Below, piece by piece: positions 40,260-53,690 of a stretch of DNA of 64,000 nucleotides. Position 1 is the stretch's first letter, and every line of letters starts with the position of its first letter. The translations under genes and the position numbers were made by a program. The notes under the pieces were generated by a model. It was not told the DNA's origin, did not search any database, and saw only the letters and a list, made by a program, of their open reading frames with translations. Origin of the DNA: Apostichopus japonicus (Eukaryota > Echinodermata > Holothuroidea > Aspidochirotida > Stichopodidae); assembly GCF_037975245.1 (NCBI RefSeq), contig NC_092579.1:27331666-27395665 (forward strand), in the 5' to 3' direction.

Positions 40260-42135
40260 AGTAGCATACATTGCAAGTAGTATGAAGTAGTATAAGTAGC
40301 ATTGCAAGTAGTATGTAGTATAGTAGCATTGCAAGTAGTATACATGTAGTAGTATATAGTAGCATTGCAAGTAGTATGAAGTAGTCTAGTAGCATTGTAA
40401 GTAGTATATGTAGTATTGTAAGTAGTATAGTAGCATTGTAAGTAGTATGTAGTAGTATAGTAGCATTGTAAGTAGTATGTAGTAGTATAGTAGCATTGTA
40501 AGTAGTATGAAGTAGTCTAGTAGCATTGTAAGTAGTATATGTAGTATTGTAAGTAGTATGAAGTAGTCTAGTAGCATTGTAAGTAGTATATGTAGTATTG
40601 TAAGTAGTATAGTAGCATTGTAAGTAGTATGTAGTAGTATAGTAGCATTGTAAGTAGTATGTAGTAGTATAGTAGCATTGTAAGTAGTATGAAGTAGTCT
40701 AGTAGCATTGTAAGTAGTATATGTAGTATTGTAAGTAGTATAGTAGCATTGCAAGTAGTATGAAGTAGTATATAGTAGCATTGTAAGTAGTATGTATTAG
40801 TATAGTAGCATTGCAAGTAGTATGAAGTAGTCTAGTAGCATTGTAAGTAGTATAGTATCATTGTAGGTAGTATAGAAGCATTGCAAGTAGTACGAAGTAG
40901 TATAGTAGCATTGTAAGTAGTATAGTAGTATTGTAATACTATTGTAAGTAGTATGTAGTAGTATATATTAGCATTGTAAGTAGTATGTAGTAGTATAGTA
41001 GCATTGTAGGTAGTATGTATTAGTATAGTAGCATTGTAAGTAGTATGTAGTGGTAAAGTAGCATTGTAAGTAGTATATGTAGCATTGTAAGTAGTATAGT
41101 AGCATTGTAAGTAGTATAGTACCATTGTAGGTAGTATAGTAGCATTGCAAGTAGTATGAAGTAGTCTAGTAGCATTGCAAGTAGTATGAAGTAGTCTAGT
41201 AGCATTGTAAGTAGTATATGTAGTATTGTAAGTAGTATAGTAGCATTGCAAGTAGTATGAAGTAGTATATAGTAGCATTGTAAGTAGTATGTATTAGTAT
41301 AGTAGCATTGCAAGTAGTATGAAGTAGTCTAGTAGCATTGTAAGTAGTATAGTATCATTGTAGGTAGTATAGAAGCATTGCAAGTAGTACGAAGTAGTAT
41401 AGTAGCATTGTAAGTAGTATAGTAGTATTGTAATACTATTGTAAGTAGTATGTAGTAGTATATATTAGCATTGTAAGTAGTATGTAGTAGTATAGTAGCA
41501 TTGTAGGTAGTATGTATTAGTATAGTAGCATTGTAAGTAGTATGTAGTGGTAAAGTAGCATTGTAAGTAGTATATGTAGCATTGTAAGTAGTATAGTAGC
41601 ATTGTAAGTAGTATGTAGTAGTATATAGTAGCATTGTAAGTAGTATGTATTAGTATAGTAGCATTGTAAGTAGTATGTATTAGTATAGTAGCATTGCAAG
41701 TAGTATGAAGTAGTAAAGTAGCATTGTAATAGTATATGTAGCATGTAAGTAGTATAGTAGTATTGTAATTCTATTGTAAGTAGTATGTAGTAGTATATAT
41801 TAGCATTGTAAATAGTATGTAGTAGTATAGTAGCATTGTAGGTAGTATGTATTAGTATAGTAGCATTGTAAGTAGTATGTAGTAGTAAAGTAGCATTGTA
41901 AGTAGTATATGTAGCATTGTAAGTAGTATAGTAGCATTGTAAGTAGTATGTAGTAGTATATAGTAGCATTGTAAGTAGTATGTATTAGTATAGTAGCATT
42001 GTAAGTAGTATGTATTAGTATAGTAGCATTGCAAGTAGTATGAAGTAGTAAAGTAGCATTGTAAACAGTATGTAGTAGCATTGAAAGTAGTAAACATGTA
42101 GTATTATATTACTATTTTAGCATTGTAAGTAGTAC
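40260..42135 (+). repeat. 1.9-kb GTAGCATTGTAAGTAGTAT minisatellite with higher-order structure
   Basis: The base word is GTAGCATTG(T/C)AAGTAGTAT, separated by spacers such as GTAGTATA, GAAGTAGTCTA and ATGTAGTATT, giving irregular local periods of roughly 19-35 bp. Above this is higher-order structure: about 40682-41116 recurs at 41179-41613 with an offset of 497 bp and no difference I could see. About 41457-41728 recurs with few changes at 41792-42063, offset 335 bp. Variant words such as the TGTAATACTATTG block confirm the alignment. Long minus-strand frames of Tyr/Leu/Gln/Cys repeats here are translations of the satellite, not genes. Confidence 0.95.
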
Positions 42136-43684
42136 ATAAAATATATACATTTTGATCTATCACAATCACACAGTTATGACTACAAATTGTGATGTGTTTG
42201 GCTAGGTTAACTCTTCACTTCTTTCTACACAGTTTTAACTTGGATTAAGCATATACATGAACCACCAAACTGGTCACCATAAAGCCCATCATCATTTTCA
42301 TTTTCATTTTCCTACTTCAACTCCCTCATTTAGAGTCCTATTTCCTCATTTTCCTTTCACATGAAAATACTTTATACCCTGATCCTCTTCAAAATATGGA
42401 GAGAGAAAAACAACATTTTCTCCTGAAGAAAACTAGAACGGATAGCATTACCTAATGGAAAGAACAAGTTTAAAAATAAATTTGTCAAGGCTTTCTTTTG
42501 GGACGAACTGTACTTTAGAAATTATCACTCAGCTGAAACTTTTTAGGGGGAAAAAATGGATTTTGCTGTTTGCAGAGATTCATAATCACTTCCTGAACAG
42601 TTGTTTCGCATTTTTCAGAGCCGAAGGTAGTCTCGATTCGCATCAGCTGCAAGTAACATTGTTTTTTATACACATGAAGTATCTGCCCGTTGATTTATGA
42701 CAGCAGTCCTCGGGGTCTTTAACTATTTGATTAAAATGACAGCCGAACGTTGCATCATACCTGATTGCCCAACAGATGTAACTTTTTTTTAACAGTATCT
42801 TTTTTGAAATCATTCGCTTATTAGAAGATTATGCAGAATGATTGCAGAATCCCCTGTAGTTTATTTTCTGTCTCTCAAAATCTAAAAAGTATCACGATCT
42901 CCATCGCACATAAATAACTAGGGGATGATAAATGTGATCCAAATTTTTATAGAAGTAACTATATATCTCGTGGGGGGTCAAACTAGGTCAAAAAAGTTGA
43001 AGTATGGAAAATAAGTTTCATGTGTGCTTCGGCAAACGATGAAGCAAAGAAAACTGATCAACAGGTGAAGATGGAAGAGGAAGCCCAGCATTCATCTGGG
43101 TTGAGTAGATAATTTTCAACAACAAAAAAAACCTGATTAATGCCAGATGGATTTATTAAACTATTAATAATTCTTTCAGAGCTATTGACGTCAACGTACG
43201 ACGGGGCAAGAGGAAAGAATAATCAAATGGGAGCCGCAAACTATTCAACAGCCCATAATGTTAACATGTCAAAGTTTAGGTTCCGTGTGTGTTGACAAAA
43301 AGTACATAGCAATATCAACGGGAAGTAAAAGGATAAAGTGTGTCACCATCATGGCCTCAGTTTTTCTTCCATAACTTTGGAACAAGAGACTAATTCAGAA
43401 GACTAAATGTGGAAGTATGAGAGGCATGCAGGTAGATCTAAAGTGGTTTGCTTGACATTTTTTAAACAAACTTCTGTGTGAATAGACCTGTGATACTTTT
43501 TGAAGGCATACCAATCGAAGACACATGTCAATTGTTTTATATGGTCGAAGGCACGATCGAAGGCAAGATTGAAAGACTTCTCAGTGATCGAAGGACAAAG
43601 TTTTTCAGACATATATTGCAAACTTCTAGAGTATAAATCCAAGGTATTCCGGGCGAAATTTGCGAAAAATTTTTTAACTACGAA

Positions 43685-43841
43685 AAACACAGTGAGACAC
43701 TTTGTGGGTAGAAAAATGAAGGAAGGCCATTAGGGCCAGTGAGGGTGTACAGTGTTAAAAGATTACCAGGGCATTCTAGACACGGTAGAATGTGGTGCAT
43801 AGGTTGTGGGGAGACAGGTAAGTGGGGAACGAAGTAAATAT
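43685..43841 (+). mobile_element. Short interspersed family S, young copy (157 bp)
   Basis: It runs from AAACACAGTGAGACACTTTG to GAACGAAGTAAATAT. The core is TACAGTGTTAAAAGATTACC and the tail is GGGGAGACAGGTAAGTGGGG. It matches 56938-57094 over all 157 bp with no indels and about three substitutions. No target duplication flanks it and the left end has no inverted partner, unlike the 56.9-kb copy. The class is unresolved: no poly-A or simple-repeat tail, and no clear RNA polymerase III boxes. Confidence 0.85.
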
Positions 43842-46800
43842 ATATGATTGCAAATTTGACATTATCACTTACCAGCTATAACTATGACCACATCAACTAC
43901 CGACAATTTTGAATGATTTTAATATACTTCGTCAAGACCATCCTAACATCATTCGACAATACCAACTAGGATAAAACAATTATAATAGATAAATAATATT
44001 TATTCAAACCACATTTCTAACATAAGAAGAGAGGAACACAGGACAAATAGAATGGCCTACAGTTAAGTAAAGTGCGTCACTTACTTTACTTCCAGTATCT
44101 GGCCCCAATTTAATTACATTTTTTGCTCAAATTTCTGAATTAAGTTCCGACCAACTAATAGAGGCATTTTTTATTAATATGAAGCTTTCGCCCCAAGTTG
44201 ATTTCGAATTGAACTGATACAAAACAGAAACAGGTTTTTAAGCACAATTTGGCACTATGCATGATTTCAGTTTTGAAATTTGAATCTATATACAGCTAGC
44301 TGTTACACTGTTATGCAATAGGCAGCTCAGCCTATACACAAAATCTTGGCAATTTCAGCATTACATAATTAACCATATCCACCTTATCCTCAAAAGAGTT
44401 CTTTTATAAAAAAAAAATACCAACAAGGGTTTCTTACAGTTTTTGAATGTTCTGATACCTGTTTTACAAAATAAATTTCTGACAGATATAACAAATATAT
44501 GACCTTAGCCAAGGAGTTTGACTTGCGCTTTCCTAAGAGCCAACTTCTGCCAATTAAAGGGAATGGGTATGACAATGACAGAGCTTTCAATAAGATGAGA
44601 ATAAAGGGGGGGGGGGGAGAAATTTAAATAGCAATGATTTACTTTTGAGTTCCTGCACCCTGTTTATAAACTCCTCTCTGTAATAAACTCTAAGAAAGCT
44701 TCTCTTTTATCCTGATTTTTCAAGTCCGGGATGACTCAGTTTACCCAAACACTAGACTCTCTCTTTCACTGGAGGGTCTCTAGCTGTTCCATAGTGGTGG
44801 ATTTATCTTAAGCTATAAAACAGACTATTGACCAACACCTTACTTAAATTTTGTAATAATACTTCTTAAAAAAAACACCCCTCACAGAAAAGTTTCCATT
44901 GATCCTAGGAGACAAGGTTTACATTCTATTCAACCTGAACCAACCTTTCAACCTTGTAAGTGGATTTAAACCAGTAATCTGGACAATGATTTGGGCATTC
45001 AAACAAGGATCCCCCTTGCGCCTATCTCAAAGGAAAAGTCACTGCAGAGTTTCTGTACATAAAAGTCAACAGAATAAATCTAAAACCCATTGATGGATTG
45101 TACTTTACACTGGGAAGGATTTCCATTCTTGAATGTTCACCACTGTGCAATCTGTGGTCAAGAACTAACCGTAACTACCTTGGAATATGCTAAACAGCAA
45201 ACCAGTGCAAATAACAGTGACCACATACTTACTAAGTATATGTGCTTATAAGAATTAGGTACACTTACATAGTAGACTACACATTGACATTTTGGAGATC
45301 CACACAGTTATTACATTAAACCAATTGGAATCATACTTGTAGACAAAGATATTATCAGTGTAACCAGAATATGAATGGTACAATTTTTACATGAATTAGA
45401 AGAACCTTTTTTTTATTGATTAAAAATTGCTGAGAGTTTCAAAAGTAAACATTCTTACCATCCAAATTATTCTCGGACATTGAGAGAAGTGTTAAACTTA
45501 GACCAGTGTCTCACTGAAGATAAATATTTAAATGAGAATGGCAGTGACAGAGTGGAAGTTGTGTGACCATCATTTTCACTATCTAGCATATTTGTGCTCT
45601 GACCCTTAGCTAGTGATCAACCACCAACATACTTTACCCGCCCTCCCCCCAACCCTTTATAATTCCCATCCAATAATTTTTAAGGGTGGGAAAGATAACA
45701 ATAATTTATATTTAATTATGCATCTACAGTACCTTATCATAATTTTTTGTTCAGGAAACACTAATCCTGTTCCCCTTCCACTAAACCCCCAATGCCCCTC
45801 ATCATCCAGTTTCTTGTCAATTTATCCCTGTCACTTAACCGAGCCAGCACTACCCTTGACTCTTAATTAGGTCTAATGCCAGAACAAATCTAAAGCCACT
45901 TTCCTGACAACGCATTTAAAAGTCTCTACTAACTTTACTAAGTCTGCGAACATCATAAAGTGTCGCATTCTATCAGCAAAGCCCCGAAAAATGAAGGGTA
46001 TGTCTTTCACATCATCTCAAACACAAAGATGTCCAGCTAAGAGAAAGCTGAAGTCGTCACGAACTAACATCGAATGAACCCAGATGGAATATGTCTGTAT
46101 TCTCCCAGTGCGAGCTTCACTTAATATTAAGAAGTGATTTACACTCTCAGCTGATGAAAACGTTCACGCATGTGAACTTTTACAGAGAATGAATACTTGT
46201 TTTTTTTTTGGTTTTTTTTTTTATTAACAAAATAATTAGACCAATTGCAAAAGTTACATGTCAAGAAGTAAAGTCTCTGCCTTTGAATAAAATGCACATC
46301 ACATGCTAAAAGAAGAATGGGAAAAAAGGATTCTTTATATACTAAAATTTTCTGTAAAAGGAGAAGATATTGATCTTAAGGAAAGCAAAATCCATCTTTT
46401 GTTGGCTTCATTGGTTATACAGCCACCATTCAAAGATGAACACAAGTGTATGACTCGATCCTGCCATATAAAAAAAAAACAGAATTAAAGTTTAATGATT
46501 TTGCTACTGTAATATATATGTTAAGTATATATATTCTCTCCAAAAACTCATGTTTTATTAAAATAGGGCAATCTTTTGCCGTCGGTGGAAGCTAACGTAT
46601 TATTCCGTGCAGCATCGGAGACACAAGTATGAATCATGGCTATACCGCTATGGCGAACACCGGGAGCTACAATGATCAAACTGAGATACTGTGAGAGAAC
46701 GTTCACAAAAAGCAAAAGATATTTTCTTATAACATAGAGATCAGCAGGTGACCGAACCATTAAAAACCTGCTTTTTCGAAAGATCAGAAAAATTCATTCA

Positions 46801-49272
46801 TGAATTCATTCATCAGGAATTTGCTACTCAACAACCTAAGATTGTAATTTTTCCAACTATAAAGATCCCCTTGGTAAGTTTTTCACCAAATGAAGGGTTA
46901 ATTAAACAGGCAAACAATTAATTGTTTCATCTGAATTAATTGTTGTCAGTATTCTATCACATTATAGCCTTTGGCATTCGATAAAGGCAGTTTGGAAAAT
47001 TTAAAAGGCTTCAGGTAAATAAACTTCCCTGGTATGGGACTTTTGAGTATATATTATATATATTCTGCTTCCCACCATAATCACAGTATCTTTGTGCCAA
47101 TTAGAATATGGTTCAATATTAGACCAAACAAACGTCAGCCCTGATTCTTGTATTCAGCATATCCATTATTAAGGTATGTTTTGTATGAATAGCTGGGCAC
47201 TATAAAGAGGAAAACTATTGCAGTAATTGGTCATGCTGTATTTAATGGATTTAATTAGTTACACAGCAAAAGGTTTGAGTTTCTCAGCATTTGATCTGAC
47301 AAGTAATATTTCTTCACATAATTAATAGTCAATTAATATCATTAACCAGGAAACATTGTGTTCAACGGTATCAAGTTTCCTATCATATTGGGAGATCTTT
47401 ACATTTGAAATCGTTAAGTTTCAATCCTGTCGTTTCAAATTCGGCAGTCTCGGATGGATTTTAGTGTCTCATGTTGAACGAAGATAGGTAAGCGAGTTGT
47501 GAACTCACATTCATGTAATACGTACGACTGTAAATGGAGATTGCCAGGCGTATCATCAGAAACCTCAGAGATTTAAGCAAATGTTTGTAATTTCTCACCA
47601 CTTAATTATCAACAGGCTCTACAAAAACAGATGGTTAGACGATTCTCACACGTGTATAATACCCGCACCGTGATATCGAGTATGTTGCAGTGATGGGTTC
47701 ATCAACTATCATGAGTATTTCAACTGTCAGCTTTCACAACTACGCCTCTGGCTATTGGATGAAAGTTTCCACCGCCAACGATCCCAACAGAAATTCCAAA
47801 AGACATCACAGATCTAGGCGCTTTCGTAGGACAAATGACGACAACGACAGACAGTGTGCAAGACTTGAAAATAAAATTCCTCGTGATCATAAGCTTCAAG
47901 ATCTCTTCATCTGCTGAGAGTTTTTAAAGCTTACGGAGAGGGATTCGAGAGACGGCCATCCACAGATGGCAAAGCGTTTTGTGGTTTAAGGACCGTCAAT
48001 GTAGATGTTAAACACCATTCGGCGGGATATTTATATACCCAGCTCCCATAAATACCACCTACTGTTTCACTACCACTATATGTAAACGAACAGTACTGGT
48101 TAAGGTATTTTTCAGAGTGGAAGGAGTTATAATAAAAGGTAAAAAGGAACCAAAACAAAATACCATTTACTTTCAGCAAAATACCATAGCAGCAGCTGTG
48201 CAAGCCTCCTCCGGCTTTCTATGGAAATATACCCATATCTATGCCCCAAATCTTGTCACAAAAAAATTCTCCTATTTTTTATGAAAATTTATGATTTTTA
48301 CAGATGAGGTTTAAGTGCAGGGGTATGTTTAGATAAGAAGGTGCATGACCCAAGCAGGTTAGAATGACTCCGTGGGGACCCTGGGTTTTACAGCTCTCTG
48401 TGTTTCTCATCAAACCCTCTCCTTGCTCAGAAATATTGTCTCATGTTCCATGGGATGTTTCATTGCAAATTCCATTGCGGGAGTTCTACTTCCATATATT
48501 TGAACTGTTGTATGAGAGCACCACACAGTCTAAAGCCTGTGGCACCATTCTACAGGACCATTCTATGGGACCATTTTAGGGCAACATTCTGTAAGCACCA
48601 TGCAGTCTATATGAAGGCAACAACCTGTCAGGGTCCGAGCCCGATCATTTCTGACCAGGAATACCTGATGTCGACAATGTAAAATGGAAACATATTGTAA
48701 TAGTACAGCCTATTGGCCTACATACAGTATCCTATAACTAGTACTATAAAAAATATATATATATTTTTCTAGTTAGTGGATAAGAAACCTCCTAACTTAA
48801 AAATAAAAATTTGTTAGTAATAAACTTTCTACTTAATTTTTTCTCATCTGGTATTAAGAACCTTGATCTGTTAAATGCTTTATTATGCCTCATTATAGCA
48901 TAGTTTATCAGTAGTGTCTGCATCAATGTTTCCAAATAGTGTAATGGTATATTGTGTAAAACCTACATGTTGTAGAGTATACCACAGTACATGACAAAGA
49001 TTTATAAATATTTACTCAAGTCTGAGAAAGGAATATGAATTCAACTTCTTTAAAATTCCAAAAGAGCAAAGGAAGTCCCCAAAAGAACTAGATTCAAACC
49101 AGTTACTTCATAATTACAGATTCCCTATTCTAACAAAGTAGCTATCCAACCATTAGTTAGTGGTGATCCCTCAATAACCGTTTCTTTGCTAGGGGAATAT
49201 TCCGTTTAGAAGCCACAGTGGCACAGTACATTGCATATCATGCATTAAACTAGGGATCATGCTTTCATTTCA

Positions 49273-49376
49273 AGAGATACTACCCAAATGGATTCCAACT
49301 CAGAGTGGAGATTCTAACCCAGGAGAGGAATCAAACCCAGGAAAAGATATCAACCCAGGGAAGGGATTCCAAGAGA
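49273..49376 (+). repeat. Cryptic minisatellite, period 17-18 bp
   Basis: About six units can be lined up, for example GAGATTCTAACCCAGGA, GAGGAATCAAACCCAGGA and AAAGATATCAACCCAGGG. A box-B-like word GGTTCGAAACC follows at 49392, but I see no box A at the right distance, so I do not call a tRNA or SINE. Confidence 0.7.
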
Positions 49377-52300
49377 CAAACTGAGGTCATTGGTTCGAAA
49401 CCGTTCAAATAATCACGTTATGGTTGGAAAATTTCTTCGCTACTTTCACTTTCTTTCACATAACATTCCCAGCAAGTTTTCTGTTGTTTGGTATGCTTTA
49501 TAGTTTGAACAAGAAATTGAAAGACCGACCGACCGACACATTTTTCATGAAAATGAAAGTTAACGATTAATCTGGCAGATGTGCTCTTCACTTGTGAACT
49601 TGTGTGGTATCATTTTTTACTGGAGTTTTCCCTGAAATGGGTCAAACATAACAGATGTAAAGTACCGTTCTTAAACTCAACACACACTCTAATTCCCAAA
49701 TTAACACCCAACTCCTTGTTTCTGGCAGGAGGACTTGAATCCTCCCCAGGGTTCAACAACCTTTTTTAAAAATCCATCATTGCTCCCCAGAGATTCTCCT
49801 GTTGATCTAGCTATGCTAGCCTGCATCTCAAATGTCATCTCCTTCGCAATTGGCACTGCCTCCTCCTCCAGATGACATCCTCAGAGAAGCTGCATCATCC
49901 CCCGTTTCTAAACCCATTTATAAAGATTAATTTAATCTACAGCGATATAAAATATGACATGTTTATTTTTCCACCGGTCCCTAAGATGGCTTATGGAGCC
50001 CCTTCGCCTTTAGCAGATTATAAACAATCATCTTCCAGGCCAGACAAACCTTCCATTTTCTCTCTCCACCTCTCTCTCCTCTCTATGTTTTTCCTCTCTC
50101 CTGAAAGTCTTGAAAAGTTTTTTTTTTTTTTTTCAGACTGGGTCTGCGTGGAAGAACTTGTCCACGATTAAGAATTAGCGTGTGCCCTGAGACGGTAAAC
50201 GGTAACGCCCCAACATATTTGATGATAGGCACCTCAAAAATGGAAGATGTTTTTATTGATTGAATGAAACAGATTTATGGATGTTGTCGGGTTAGTGATT
50301 TATCATTAAAAGCCACGCGACGACTGTATCAATGTCCCCATTCTTCCGAGTAGTTTGGAAAGGCAAAAACTGTCTATAATTAATTTACTTTATTCTGATT
50401 TGGAAATTTTGGGAACCGTTTCCCATTAAGAAGATTGAAAGTTTGAGTGAAATTCTTTCTTTCCTTTTTCTTTCATATTCCCCTTTTGTTTTTCTTCTCT
50501 CTCTCTCTTTGGTGTAAGTTTCCTTTTTTTCTGCGGTTTTTTCTTTTATTTTAAAACATGTTGGGACAACCCTACCAATGTAAACTTTTAAAAGTCTGAA
50601 TGATTTATGATCACGTTTTATAGCATTTGTGTACACACACAATGGCTATGTATCTAGCATGATTCACACCTCTTATGGATATAAAAGATGGTGGCATGTT
50701 CTGATTGATACAGTTAAGAAATCATTAAAATGTATCATCAGTCTGATCCGAATGGTGAATTTGAAGGCAGCAGAGAGAATCCCTTGTGTGACATTACCAC
50801 CCCCACAGGAAGTTATAGGTGGCTCCCATAGTCCAAGCGTTGGTGATGGTAAGCCAGCTTAGAGCAGCTTCTTCGACTACCTCTAAAATTTTCTCCAAAT
50901 CTATGTAGTCTTTTTAGGTTGTTTATGGTGTCCTCAAAATTTTATGTAACGGAAAATCAATTATAGATAAAGGCCATATCTGTACATGAAAGCAGAGACA
51001 TACAATAGTAAACAAGATGTAAAACTCATTCATGTCAAAAATGAGCTAATAGAAAAATCAAACTAAATTAATACACCAAGGTAGCCAATCCTTTTCTGCG
51101 GTTACCATCCAACATATTTCATTATTGAAATACAACTTTTTTATGAAAGATCAAAAAGTACAATAAATCTTTCAAAGTCATGCATATCTCCATATACTGA
51201 TGTGTATCCCTTTACGTAATCTTACAACTGAACATATTATAAACTTTCACACATGTGAAAGATTCACAATTGACGGGTGGAATCAACACCAAACAGCACA
51301 GCAGAAATGTCAGTTACTGTACTTCTGGCAGATATTCCATTTTGGTGAAAAACTTTTCTTTAAATGATGCTCAATCCTCTTGGAATAAATGAAAGTTAGA
51401 AAACCAATGCAGAACTGTCTCAGTAGATATAAAAAAAAAAAAAACATGTGCATACTATTTTTACATACTACATCATTTTTAAACTTTTATTTTTTACTAT
51501 TGAATGAAGGTGCTGTTAATAAATAGATTTAACTAAATCCTCAACATTTTGTCTCTGTGACACTGCTTTATATTAGTTATAATCACACATTTCAAAAAGC
51601 AAACTTGGAAAATTGCAAATAGGTGAACTTTTACTTCATTATAATTTGAAATAAAACTCACATGACTAGTCAATAAAGCTAATGGCCTGCATTTTTATTG
51701 GATTTTCAACATAATAATATCATCGAAACATCAATCAAAAAGTCAAAAAAGCTACTTTAAGCTTATTTCATACATCTTTCCCTTAGGTATATAATGGTAC
51801 ATAAAGACTACCTTTTCCCTCTTGATTTCTGAAAGGATATAATTCCATGGTGTATACTATGCTTCTATCAAAGAACCAAATACTCAAGAATATGGTCACA
51901 TTTTAAATGTGTTGCATTGTCCATGCATAGAGAAACTTTAACACTGTGTAGCAGCTACACCAATGTGTACCAATGAAGACTGATGCATTATCCACTAAAA
52001 TATCTCCATAATTCATTTAAAGGTTTGGGGGTTCGAAGAGAGGGTGATGAAGGCAGGGACGGAGACAACATTTTGAGTAACAACAGTGAATTATGGCTTC
52101 AATCACTTACGGAATCCTACGTTTACCTAACGTGAGCCTAAAAGTTGCCAACAGAAAGTGCAGGTTACTGTTCTGGAAACACTTGTTACATACGATGTTG
52201 GACACTGCCGAGACAGCCATAACGTTTGATTGATAGGTGCAATGTTTTATGCTGCAGTGCCTTACACACCAGACTGAGCCATATGCTGTTGTCTAAAGAA

Positions 52301-52382
52301 TTGGTCAGTGGCAACTGAGAATATGCAAGAAACCCAACAGAAGAGAACACTCCTGCACAGACACTTCCCGAGTGAGTGGAAT

Positions 52383-52591
52383 GAGGAGGAGGAGGAGGAG
52401 GAGGAGGAGGAGGAGGAGGAGGAGGAGGAGGAGGAGGAGGAGGAGGAGGAGGAGGAGGAGGAGGAGGAGGAGGAGGAGGAGGAGGAGGAGGAGGAGGAGG
52501 AGGAGGAGGAGGAGGAGGAGGAGGAGGAGGAGGAGGAGGAGGAGGAGGAGGAGGAGGAGGAGGAGGAGGAGGAGGAGGAGGAGGAGGAGGG
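52383..52591 (+). repeat. Uninterrupted (GGA)n trinucleotide repeat, about 70 units
   Basis: About 209 bp of perfect GGA/GAG repeat, all purine on the plus strand. Every reading frame is therefore open: poly-Glu, poly-Arg and poly-Gly on plus, and poly-Pro, poly-Leu and poly-Ser on minus. A polypurine mirror repeat of this length can adopt triplex DNA. Flanking sequence shows no splice sites or gene features. Length in the assembly may be limited by read length or collapse. Confidence 0.97.
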
Positions 52592-53521
52592 CAGTATATA
52601 TACTGTAGACCTGACATATAGCTAGATCATGTGACCATGCATAACAAGCAATACTGATGAGATGGAAAGAAACGGTAACTGTCAAACAATATAATTTGCA
52701 ATACAAAAACCCTGGAGAATATTCAGGTGTGAACATTCTTTATACAAGTTTTCCAATCGAACCACTGTGTCTGTATTGCAAGGACTTGCTTCCCGAGCAC
52801 TTAATACAACGGTTTGGACTAGATAATGTGTAATAAATTATTTAATGTATTCGCTATAGATATGCTTCCAGGTAGATCATTAAAACCTTGTCAATGGTGA
52901 CCCGTTTGCATATGTAATTAACCTCAAAAGCCCATCAAGAACATAACACCTTTCAGCCCTTTCTTCTATCTGCTTTCAGCTAAGGGTATTCCCAAAAAGA
53001 AGTGGGTTTTTTTTTCTTTTTACTATTTTCTTTTTTCATCTTTCATTTCTTTTTCTCTTTTAGTTTAATTCCATCTACAGCTGACAGCATCTAAATTGAA
53101 GTTTATCACCAAAGATGTGAAGAAGCTAAGCTCCACTTGGGAGACTTTGAGACTTTGGGTTAATTGTTCGAGAGTCCTTCTCTCCAAGAGTGGAAAAACA
53201 TTTGCATTAAATTATCATTTAGGAGAACACTTGACGACTGCAAAGCAAATTACGCTCAGTGAAGGAATGATAAAGACTTAATATGGAGTTTGAAACTTGT
53301 CGTTGAACTTTCAAAGGAAATTCGGCTGTGCAAATGGGAAGGGGGGGGGACGGGGGGACCCTCAATATATATAACAAGGGATACTTAGTCAGAGCTTGAA
53401 AATCTTGTAGTTAACATGTTCCAGTACACAAAGCCTGATACAAGAGAGCAAAACATGCAAAACCAAGTCAATTTGTGCAGATGAAAAATCTCTGTCGCGA
53501 ATGTACCCGTTTTTAACTCCA

Positions 53522-53676
53522 GAATGAAAGCTCAGGGAGGCAGAGGAGGTGGACTGTTCCAGAATTAGGTAAGCAGGGGCGCAATGTGAAAAGGATCCTT
53601 ATTTGTACAGGTTAGATAGAAGAGAAAGTGCATGATTTGAGAGGAGACAGGTAAGAGAGGAGCAGCAAAGTAAATA
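53522..53676 (+). mobile_element. Short interspersed family S, copy
   Basis: The core GGGGCGCAATGTGAAAAGGA and the tail GAGGAGACAGGTAAGAGAGG ending GTAAATA are clear; the head is diverged. A hAT-like MITE is inserted 14 bp beyond its 3' end. Confidence 0.7.
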
Positions 53677-53690
53677 GCATTATGTATGAT

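Larger units (their letters stand above)
42136..52382. other. Non-coding stretch
   Basis: No exon could be supported. It includes one near-consensus family S copy (43.7 kb), a poly-G run near 44607, a cryptic 17-18 bp repeat at 49.3 kb, a polypyrimidine stretch at about 50440-50545, and a decayed repeat of ACCATTCTA-type words near 48540-48610. The 75-codon plus-strand frame at 47690-47917 is rich in Arg/Asp/Asn but is not recognisable and lacks clear splice support. Confidence 0.5.

Noticed and set aside
40386-42097. Long minus-strand open frames of Tyr/Leu/Gln/Cys repeats (up to 150 codons)
   Set aside because: They are translations of the GTAGCATTG minisatellite in several overlapping frames. 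A repeat array without stops gives open frames without coding.
52186-52736. Open frames encoding poly-Glu, poly-Arg, poly-Pro and poly-Leu
   Set aside because: They come from the pure GGA triplet repeat, which is open in all frames. Flanks show no exon boundaries or recognisable protein.
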